DNA from: Planctomycetota bacterium
GTDB taxonomy: Bacteria; Planctomycetota; Planctomycetia; Pirellulales; Lacipirellulaceae
Length of the DNA: 11,256 nucleotides
Direction of reading: 5' to 3'
Assembly (NCBI GenBank): GCA_022614705.1
Contig: JAKEIB010000110.1
Span: forward strand, 1 to 11,256
The notes beneath the pieces were generated by a model. It saw only the letters and a program-made list of their open reading frames with translations, was not told the DNA's origin and did not search any database. Below, piece by piece: positions 5,799-11,256 of this stretch (its first letter is position 1; every line of letters begins with the position of its first letter). The position numbers and the translations under genes were made by a program.

Positions 5799-7241
5799 AT
5801 GAATCCCCAAGAAATCTTGCGCATCGTCGATGCGATCCACCGCGATAAGAACATCGACAAGGAAATTGTTTTCGAGGGGATCGAGGCTGCACTAGTTTCG
5901 GCCGCCAAGAAGCATTACGGCGAAGAAGCCGACATCGTGGTGAATATCGACCGCGAGGACGGCTCGATCCGGGCCACCCACGACGGGCGCGAGCTCGACT
6001 CGGAAGAAACCGTTGGCCGCATTGGTGCGCAAACCGCCAAGCAGGTGATGATCCAGAAGATCCGCGAGGCGGAGCGCGACGCCCTGCACGACGAGTACAC
6101 CGAGCTCATCGGCCACATGGTCAGCGGCGTCATTCAGCGCTATGAGGGCGGCGCGGCGACCGTGCAGCTCACCAACGTCGAGGCAATCCTGCCGCGCGGC
6201 GAGCAGATTCCGGGCGAGACGCACCACGTCAACGAACGCGTGCGGACGACCGTGTTCGAAGTGCGCAAATCGGGCAGCCGTGTGAAGGTAATCCTCAGCC
6301 GGGCCAGGCCGCAGCTCGTTCAGCGATTGTTCGAGCAAGAGATTCCGGAAATTGCCGACGGCGTGATTCAAATTCGGGCAATGGCGCGCGAGCCGGGCTA
6401 CCGATCGAAGGTGGCCGTTTTGAGCAGCGATCCGCGCGTCGATTGCGTGGGCGCGTGCGTTGGCGTGCGTGGCAACCGCATCAAGAACATCGTCGATGAG
6501 CTGGCGGGCGAGCGGATCGACATCGTCCGTTGGGACGAGAACCTCGAAGTGCTCATTCCCAACGCGCTGCAGCCGGCGGAGGTCGAACAGGTAATTCTCT
6601 GCAAAATGCTGGGCCGGGCGATCGTGCTCGTGCGCGAGGACCAGTTGTCGCTGGCCATTGGCCGGCGCGGACAAAACGTGCGGCTGGCCAGCAAGCTCTC
6701 CGGCTGGGACATTGAAATCATGACCCAGGAGGAGCTGGCCCAAGCGATCGACCGGGCGGTCGGCGGCTTTAGCTCGCTGCAAGGCGTGGAAGTTGAACTG
6801 GCCGAGCGGCTGGTTGAAGAGGGCTTCTTGAGTTACGACGACCTGTCGATCATCGAGCCCGATGCGCTGATGGCGATGGGCAACTTGGACGAAGAGACGA
6901 CGAATTTGATTGTCGAACAGGCCGAAGAGCGGGCGGAGGTGGCCGAGGCGGCCGCCGCCGAGGCGCGACGACAGAAACGCGAACAAGAGCGGCTGGCCGA
7001 AATGGCTGCGGAAGCGGGCATGAAGCTCGCGCCGGTCGATGGCGAGTCGGCCGACGAGGGCGGCGAGGAACAAGGGGCGGTTGCGGATGAAGCGGACGAA
7101 GCGTATTCCGAACCGGAATCGGACGCGGCTGAATCGGAGGGTTCCGACGCGATCTCAGAAGCAGTGATGGACGAGAATGGCGCCGCGGACGACGATTCCG
7201 CGGAAGATTCCACTCACGAACCGTCGGAAAGTGCAAAGTAA
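5799..7241 (+). CDS. nusA: Transcription termination/antitermination factor NusA
   Basis: NusA (480 residues) binds RNA polymerase and nascent RNA, affecting pausing, termination and antitermination in the cytoplasm. The ATG at 5799 begins the family-typical MNPQEILRIVDAIHRDKNI, with AAGG (5790-5793) 5 bases upstream; the frame is open from 5496, but that part is leader and repeat. Domains: N-terminal polymerase-binding domain 1-104 (conserved QTAKQVMIQKIREAERD), S1 about 105-170, KH1 about 211-245 (VDCVGACVGVRGNRIKNIVDEL), KH2 about 278-310 (LAIGRRGQNVRLASKLSGW). One helix-hairpin-helix-like segment follows (about 315-380), then a charged helix and a very acidic tail from about 408. Compared with E. 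coli NusA the N-terminal domain lacks about 30 residues between IDR and QTAKQ, and only one of the two C-terminal repeats is present. It is the first gene of the nusA-infB-rbfA operon; rimP is not upstream. Confidence 0.97.
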   Translation: MNPQEILRIVDAIHRDKNIDKEIVFEGIEAALVSAAKKHYGEEADIVVNIDREDGSIRATHDGRELDSEETVGRIGAQTAKQVMIQKIREAERDALHDEYTELIGHMVSGVIQRYEGGAATVQLTNVEAILPRGEQIPGETHHVNERVRTTVFEVRKSGSRVKVILSRARPQLVQRLFEQEIPEIADGVIQIRAMAREPGYRSKVAVLSSDPRVDCVGACVGVRGNRIKNIVDELAGERIDIVRWDENLEVLIPNALQPAEVEQVILCKMLGRAIVLVREDQLSLAIGRRGQNVRLASKLSGWDIEIMTQEELAQAIDRAVGGFSSLQGVEVELAERLVEEGFLSYDDLSIIEPDALMAMGNLDEETTNLIVEQAEERAEVAEAAAAEARRQKREQERLAEMAAEAGMKLAPVDGESADEGGEEQGAVADEADEAYSEPESDAAESEGSDAISEAVMDENGAADDDSAEDSTHEPSESAK

Positions 7242-7250
7242 ATGGGGAAT

Positions 7251-7271
7251 GTCCGGCGAGCCGAGCCGGAC
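7251..7271. repeat. Perfect hairpin after nusA (GTCCGGC / GCCGGAC)
   Basis: A 7-bp perfect stem with a 7-base loop lies 9 bases after the nusA stop. It is followed by AAAAAA, not T residues, so it is not a plus-strand intrinsic terminator. It resembles the hairpin at 75-90. Confidence 0.45.
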
Positions 7272-7283
7272 AAAAAAGCGAGG

Positions 7284-7360
7284 AGCATGGAGCGAGGAGC
7301 TGGGAGCTGGAATTTTTACTCCCTGCTCCAAGCCGGGTACCCTCTGGGTGGCTCCATGCT
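7284..7360. repeat. Inverted repeat with G-rich and C-rich arms in the nusA/infB spacer
   Basis: AGCATGGAGC (7284-7293) is exactly complementary to GCTCCATGCT (7351-7360). The left side also carries short near-tandem units (GCGAGGAGCATGG, GCGAGGAGCTGG, GAGCTGG), and a C-rich stretch ACTCCCTGCTCC follows at 7319-7330. The pattern closely resembles the spacer between infB and rbfA. It fills much of the 217-bp gap between nusA and infB, where many bacteria carry ylxR and ylxQ; no such genes are present. Confidence 0.65.
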
Positions 7361-7447
7361 AAGACGTGCTGATCGGCTCGCGGCACGCGACCAATTGGGT
7401 AGAGGAGACTCGCATCATGGTTTGTTGAACGGTATTTTGCCTGAAAT

Positions 7448-7452
7448 GGAGA
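7448..7452 (+). promoter_or_regulatory. Ribosome-binding site selecting the TTG start of infB
   Basis: GGAGA lies 6 bases before the TTG at 7459. An ATG at 7446 overlaps this site but is in another frame, is not preceded by a ribosome-binding site, and ends after 18 codons. Confidence 0.75.
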
Positions 7453-7458
7453 TAACTC

Positions 7459-10236
7459 TTGGCGGTACGCATCTACGCATTAGCGAAAGAGCTGAAACTT
7501 GACAGCAAGGACCTGGTCGACATCTGCACGAAGGCCGGTGTCCCGGGAAAAGGGTCCGCGCTGGCGAGCATTACTGAGGAAGAAGCCGAGAAGGTAAAGC
7601 TGTTCCTTCGCGGCGGCGGCACGGCCAAGGCGAAGCCGACCAAAGCGGTGCCGCTCATGCCGCAACGGCCCTCGGAGCCCGCGCGCGCGGGCAAGATGCC
7701 CGTGATTGTGACGCCCAAACCGCCCGCTCCGACAGCTCGGCCCAAGCCGGCCGAAGCCGTTGACGAACCGGCCCTCGTCGAGAGCACGCTAGCCGCTTCC
7801 TCGGCGGCCACGGAAACGGCCGTCGTAGTTGAAACAGCGCGTCGCCCTGGTCCGCTGGCCGGCGCCATGGGACGCGAGAAATACATCGGACCGGGCGCGG
7901 CGACCGGCAAAGTGCCGGTCGTCGGTCGTGAATCGAAACCGTCTGAGCGTAAGAAGGGCAACGGCCCTGGCACCACCGAGCGTGCCCGACCGGCAGTGAA
8001 ACTCGCGCCGATGCCGAAGACGTCGCGCCCAATCGAAGCGCCCGCCTTGAACGAGCCGCCCGCGCAGAAGCCCGATTTGCGATTACCGGCCGATATCCTG
8101 GGCGCGGGCAAGCAAGGGGCGAAGCCGCTGGCCGCCCATCTGCGTCGTCACGAGCGCACGCTCGAAGAGGAAAAGAAGCAGCAACGAGGCGTCAAAGGAC
8201 CCCGCGCGCCGGGTCCGGCGCCCGCCGATGCGGACGAGGAACGCCGTGCTGGCCGTGGGGGGCGTCAACGTCGCGGCAAAGACGGGGAGCCTGCAACCGA
8301 CGAAGATCGCCCCATGCTGGGCGGCCGCGAACAGCGGCAACTCGCGCGACGCCGCAGTTCACAGCTCACGGATTCGGAGGATCGACCGCAGCGAGCCCTC
8401 GCCCGCCGACATCGTCGCTCATCCACGGGTACCAGCACGGCCGCTCCTCGCAAGGAGCGCGTCACGATCCAATTGCCGTGCACCGTTCGCGAATTGTCCG
8501 AGGCGGCCGGCGTGCCCGCGTCCGAGATTCTCCGCATTCTCATGAACGAAGGCGTGATGACGACCATCACGGCCGTTATGGATCCGGAAATGACGGAGCT
8601 CGTGGCGGCGGAGCTCGGTATCAACGTGGAGTTCAAACAAGCGGTCAGCCTGGAAGATCAGTTGCTGGCCGATTTGCAGCAAGCGGAAGAGGATCCGGCC
8701 CTGCTCGTCGAGCGACCCCCAGTGATCACGTTCCTCGGCCACGTCGATCACGGCAAGACTTCGTTGCTGGACCGCATCATCGGCATCGACGTCGTGAGCG
8801 GCGAAAGCGGCGGCATCACGCAGCACATCCGGGCGTACACGATCGATAAAGACGGCCGGCGGATTTCCTTCGTCGACACGCCAGGCCACGAAGCGTTTAC
8901 CGAGATGCGAGCCCGCGGGGCGAACGTCACCGACATCGCCGTGCTGGTCGTGGCGGCCGACGACGGCGTCATGCCGCAAACGGAAGAAGCCATCAGTCAC
9001 GCTCGCGCGGCCGAGGTGCCGATCGTTGTCGCGCTCAACAAGATCGACCTGCCGGGCATCAACCTCGAGCGCGTTTACACGGGCCTCAGCACCAACGAGC
9101 TGCAACCCAGCGAATGGGGCGGTGAAATCGAAGTCGTGAAGACCAGTGCCACGAAGGGCACCGGGATCGACGACTTGCTGGAAACGCTGCTCACCGTCGC
9201 CGAGCTGCACGAATACAAGGCCAATCCGAATCGGCCCGCCACGGGCACGTGTCTTGAAGCGCAACAGGAAGCGGAGCGCGGCATCGTGGCCAAGGTCCTC
9301 GTGCAGAATGGCACGCTGAGGGTGGGCGACATCATCGTCTGTGGCCAGGCCCACGGGCGCGTCAAAGCGATGTACGACACGCTCGATGAGCATCACCGCC
9401 TGGTGGAGGCCGGGCCGAGCGTGCCGGTCAACATAACGGGCTTCGACATGGCCCCCAGCGCCGGCAGCCGGTTCTACGTGCTGGACGACATCGCCAAAGC
9501 GCGCGAAATCGCCCATGCCCGCGCCGAGCAAGAACGCACCTTCAATCTGGGCGCTACCGGCTTCCGGCACGTCACGCTCGAAAACCTGTTCGACCGGCTC
9601 GACCACACCGGCGAGGCGCAAACGCTCAACATCATTCTGCGGGCCGACGTGCGCGGGTCGATCGAAGCCATCGAGAAGGAGCTTTCCAAGCTCGAGCATC
9701 CCGAGGTCAAGATCAAGCTGTTGCAGCGGAGCGTGGGCGGCATAACGGAGGCGGATGTGACGCTCGCGCATGCGTCGGACGCAGTCATCATCGGCTTCAA
9801 TGTGGTGCCAGACGAAAAGGCCCGTAGCCTGGCGGAAAAGACCGGCGTGCAGATTCGCCGGTACGACGTGATCTACAAGATCACCGACGACTTGAAGCTG
9901 GCCCTCGAAGGCATGCTCAAGCCCGAAGAGCGCGAGGTAGAGCTCGGTCACGTGCTCGTGCAGCAGACGTTCAAAATCAGCCGCGTGGGCACGGTGGCCG
10001 GTTGCCGCGTGCTCAGCGGCGTGGTCGAGCGCAGCAGCCGGGCCCGCGTGATCCGCAACAGCACGATCATCGGCGACTACCCGCTCGACACGCTGAGGCG
10101 CGAAAAGGACGACGCCAAGGAAGTTCGCGAAGGTTACGAGTGCGGCATCAAGCTGGCCGGCTTTAACGACGTGAAAGAAGGCGATTTGTTTGAGATTTAC
10201 AAGGTCGAAGAAGTCCATCGAACGTTTGAAAGTTAG
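7459..10236 (+). CDS. infB: Translation initiation factor IF-2
   Basis: IF2 (925 residues) is the GTPase that brings initiator tRNA to the 30S subunit and promotes subunit joining. The TTG start at 7459 is supported by GGAGA upstream and by the family-typical beginning MAVRIYALAKELKLDSKDLV. Domains: first IF2-N module 1-52; a long Pro/Ala/Lys/Arg-rich disordered linker about 55-330; second IF2-N module about 335-392; GTPase domain with G1 GHVDHGKT (427-434), G2 GGITQHI (451-457), G3 DTPGHE (473-478, catalytic His477), G4 NKID (527-530) and G5 TSATKG (562-567); domain II about 588-670; domain III about 700-805; C-terminal initiator-tRNA-binding domain about 827-925. All key residues are present and length is normal. 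It follows nusA by 217 bp and precedes rbfA by 89 bp, probably in one transcript. Confidence 0.98.
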   Translation: MAVRIYALAKELKLDSKDLVDICTKAGVPGKGSALASITEEEAEKVKLFLRGGGTAKAKPTKAVPLMPQRPSEPARAGKMPVIVTPKPPAPTARPKPAEAVDEPALVESTLAASSAATETAVVVETARRPGPLAGAMGREKYIGPGAATGKVPVVGRESKPSERKKGNGPGTTERARPAVKLAPMPKTSRPIEAPALNEPPAQKPDLRLPADILGAGKQGAKPLAAHLRRHERTLEEEKKQQRGVKGPRAPGPAPADADEERRAGRGGRQRRGKDGEPATDEDRPMLGGREQRQLARRRSSQLTDSEDRPQRALARRHRRSSTGTSTAAPRKERVTIQLPCTVRELSEAAGVPASEILRILMNEGVMTTITAVMDPEMTELVAAELGINVEFKQAVSLEDQLLADLQQAEEDPALLVERPPVITFLGHVDHGKTSLLDRIIGIDVVSGESGGITQHIRAYTIDKDGRRISFVDTPGHEAFTEMRARGANVTDIAVLVVAADDGVMPQTEEAISHARAAEVPIVVALNKIDLPGINLERVYTGLSTNELQPSEWGGEIEVVKTSATKGTGIDDLLETLLTVAELHEYKANPNRPATGTCLEAQQEAERGIVAKVLVQNGTLRVGDIIVCGQAHGRVKAMYDTLDEHHRLVEAGPSVPVNITGFDMAPSAGSRFYVLDDIAKAREIAHARAEQERTFNLGATGFRHVTLENLFDRLDHTGEAQTLNIILRADVRGSIEAIEKELSKLEHPEVKIKLLQRSVGGITEADVTLAHASDAVIIGFNVVPDEKARSLAEKTGVQIRRYDVIYKITDDLKLALEGMLKPEEREVELGHVLVQQTFKISRVGTVAGCRVLSGVVERSSRARVIRNSTIIGDYPLDTLRREKDDAKEVREGYECGIKLAGFNDVKEGDLFEIYKVEEVHRTFES

Positions 10237-10322
10237 GGCAGGGAGCATGGGGCATGGGGCAGGGAGTAGTATGCTGCTTCCAGTCTTCGAACCCCCTGTT
10301 CCATGCCCCCGCCCCCTGCCCC
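10237..10322. repeat. G-rich/C-rich quasi-palindrome between infB and rbfA
   Basis: The left arm (about 10237-10266) is built of repeated GGGCAGGGAGCATGG and GGCATGGGGCAGGGAG units. The right arm (10292-10322) is C-rich (CCATGCCCCCGCCCCCTGCC core) and complementary to it apart from a small gap and a few mismatches. It starts with the first base after the infB stop codon and ends three bases before the rbfA ATG. The composition differs sharply from the coding sequence on both sides. It resembles the nusA/infB spacer element. Confidence 0.75.
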
Positions 10323-10325
10323 ACC

Positions 10326-10730
10326 ATGTCTTCCCGCCGAGTTTTAAAAGCCGCCGAAGCGATCCGCGAAGTGGTCAGCATGGCGATCCTCACCGATCTG
10401 CGCGATCCGCGGATTGAGGGCGTGACGGTGACGTACGTGGAAGTCTCACCCGACATGCGACAGGCCAAGGTGCACGTTTCGATCATGGGCGACGATGCCC
10501 AGCAGCGTCTTTGCCTGCACGGTCTGCGCAGCTCGGCCGGTTACTTGCAAAGCAAGATTTCGGAGCGCATCGACACGCGGTACACGCCGCGGCTGCGTTT
10601 CGAAATCGACGAAGGCGTGAAGAAATCGCTCGCCATCAGCCGGATGTTGCAGGAACTGCTGCCGGACGACAAATCGGTCTCAACGGATGATGCGACGACC
10701 GAAATCGCCGACGAGAATCAGGAGAAGTAA
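10326..10730 (+). CDS. rbfA: 30S ribosome-binding factor RbfA
   Basis: RbfA (134 residues) is a small KH-fold protein that binds the immature 30S subunit near the 5' end of 16S rRNA, helping late maturation and cold adaptation. The ATG at 10326 is chosen because the protein from there, MSSRRVLKAAEAIREVVSMA, is the normal family start; the frame is open from 10254 only through repeat sequence. Conserved blocks: DLRDPRIEGVTVTYVEVSPDMRQAKVHVSIMGD (about 26-58), the inter-helix SAG (about 72-74), and RYTPRLRFEIDEGV (about 87-100), then an acidic tail. There is no recognisable Shine-Dalgarno sequence: the bases before the ATG are the C-rich arm of the quasi-palindrome. Translation may therefore depend on coupling with infB or on RNA structure. 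It is the third gene of the nusA-infB-rbfA operon. Confidence 0.95.
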   Translation: MSSRRVLKAAEAIREVVSMAILTDLRDPRIEGVTVTYVEVSPDMRQAKVHVSIMGDDAQQRLCLHGLRSSAGYLQSKISERIDTRYTPRLRFEIDEGVKKSLAISRMLQELLPDDKSVSTDDATTEIADENQEK

Positions 10731-10773
10731 GTCGCGGCGCAACGATGCGACCGTGCAGGTCCGGGATTAGCCG

Positions 10774-10807
10774 CGACCCGGGCACCACGGCTGCCGTGGT
10801 CGGGTCG
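10774..10807. repeat. Long hairpin downstream of rbfA
   Basis: CGACCCG-GGC-ACCACGG (10774-10790), loop CTG, then CCGTGGT-CGGGTCG (10794-10807): a perfect 14-bp stem with a 3-base bulge. It lies 43 bases after the rbfA stop. No T-tract follows, so it is not a canonical intrinsic terminator; it may be a 3' barrier to exonuclease, a Rho-related site or another dispersed palindrome. CGACCCG occurs again at about 10836-10842. The rest of 10731-10915 shows no gene. Confidence 0.55.
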
Positions 10808-10915
10808 CCGGAAAAGCCGATTACCGTACTCCCGACGACCCGTTGGGATCGCGGCTCATCGGCAAGCTACACATTAAGTAAGGTTTGACTACTCCAAGAA
10901 TCATCACGAGTATCC

Positions 10916-11256
10916 ATGGCCACACCAAATCGTTCCGCACTCATTGGGCGCACGCTCAAGGTGCTAAGAAAGCACTTCAAGCCCGTCGCACCGGCGAAGG
11001 ATCGCACGCTCTTTGAGCATCTGCTGTTCGCCTGTCTGTTGGAAGACTCGCCGCAGGAGGCGGCGGAACAGACTTTTGCGACGCTCAAGCAAGACTATTT
11101 CGGCTGGAATGAAGTTCGCGTGAGCACGATTCGCGAGTTGACCGACGCACTCAAGCCGCTCGTCAACCCAGCCGATTCGGCGGCGCGGCTCAAGCAAACG
11201 CTGCACAGCGTGTTTGAGTCGGTGTATGAGTTCGACATCGAGGCGATGAAGAAGCA
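10916..11256 (+). CDS. Endonuclease III-like protein (HhH-GPD type), 5' part only
   Basis: The first 113 codons of a gene cut by the window end. The ATG at 10916 (weak GAG 5 bases upstream) begins MATPNRSALIGRTLKVLRKH. The order of segments fits the N-terminal half of the HhH-GPD base-excision fold: a helix with LFEHLLFACLLEDSP (about 33-47), EQTFATLKQDYFGWNEVRVS (about 51-70), and TIRELTDALKPLVNPADSAARLKQTLH (about 71-97), parallel to the 'divide, decide which step, adjust' helices of Nth. The catalytic Lys/Asp and any iron-sulphur cysteines lie beyond the window, so activity cannot be judged. WNEVRVS is, from memory, typical of planctomycete endonuclease III-like proteins next to rbfA. It lies 185 bp after rbfA, past a hairpin, so it may be separately transcribed. 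Confidence 0.65.
   Translation, partial: MATPNRSALIGRTLKVLRKHFKPVAPAKDRTLFEHLLFACLLEDSPQEAAEQTFATLKQDYFGWNEVRVSTIRELTDALKPLVNPADSAARLKQTLHSVFESVYEFDIEAMKK

Noticed and set aside
5892..7073. 393-codon minus-strand open frame opposite nusA
   Set aside because: Antisense shadow of nusA, with biased composition and no recognisable domain.
7242..7502. 86-codon plus-strand frame starting directly after the nusA stop
   Set aside because: It runs through the repeat spacer, overlaps infB out of frame, has no ribosome-binding site and no protein-like features.
8419..10248. 609-codon minus-strand open frame opposite infB
   Set aside because: It is antisense to unmistakable IF2 coding sequence and has the His/Asp/Ala/Arg-biased composition of an antisense frame in GC-rich DNA; no motif or ribosome-binding site.
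10885..10916. Promoter with TTGACT just before the endonuclease III-like gene
   Set aside because: The best -10 candidates are at a poor distance (20 bases) and overlap the start codon, so it cannot be supported.

Overview
The window looks like a chromosomal fragment of a planctomycete, most likely of the Pirellulales type. This rests on a set of lineage-typical features seen together: a DUF1559 (H-X9-DG) prepilin-like protein, three secreted proteins with VPEP-type PEP-CTERM tails (one also with a single dockerin-type calcium loop), a compact NusA, an IF2 beginning MAVRIYALAKELK, and an RbfA followed by an endonuclease III-like gene. It is an inference from protein signatures read by eye, with no database search. 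I saw no rRNA, tRNA, CRISPR array, transposase or phage gene.

Left part (1-4539), exported-protein cluster: on the plus strand are a dockerin/PEP-CTERM protein (108-1088) and a DUF1559 protein (1290-2309), separated by a 98-bp palindromic repeat (1089-1186) that abuts the first stop codon. Convergent to them, on the minus strand, lie two PEP-CTERM genes that overlap by 13 bp (4099-3311 and 3323-2355) and are probably translationally coupled. A good sigma70-like promoter at 4474-4445 sits upstream of the pair. I recognise none of these proteins beyond their sorting signals.

Middle (4540-5798): a minus-strand polytopic membrane protein of unknown family (5298-4540), then a roughly 500-bp non-coding stretch. 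That stretch holds a strong plus-strand promoter (5496-5525), two mutually exclusive hairpins at the predicted transcript 5' end, and a second, unrelated palindromic repeat (5639-5727). Together these make a leader of about 267 nt for the next operon.

Right part (5799-11256), information-processing operon: nusA (transcription elongation/termination factor), infB (initiation factor IF2, TTG start), rbfA (30S maturation factor) and the start of an endonuclease III-like gene cut by the window edge. This is the conserved bacterial nusA-infB-rbfA core, but without rimP upstream and without ylxR or ylxQ between nusA and infB. Both internal spacers, nusA/infB and infB/rbfA, contain a G-rich arm followed by a complementary C-rich arm, apparently of the same class. 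In the second case the C-rich arm ends three bases before the rbfA start codon and occupies the place of its Shine-Dalgarno site.

The most interesting signals are non-coding: four or more palindromic insertions in gene borders, and a possible RNA switch at the 5' end of the nusA leader. I did not find a clear new enzymatic or defence system.
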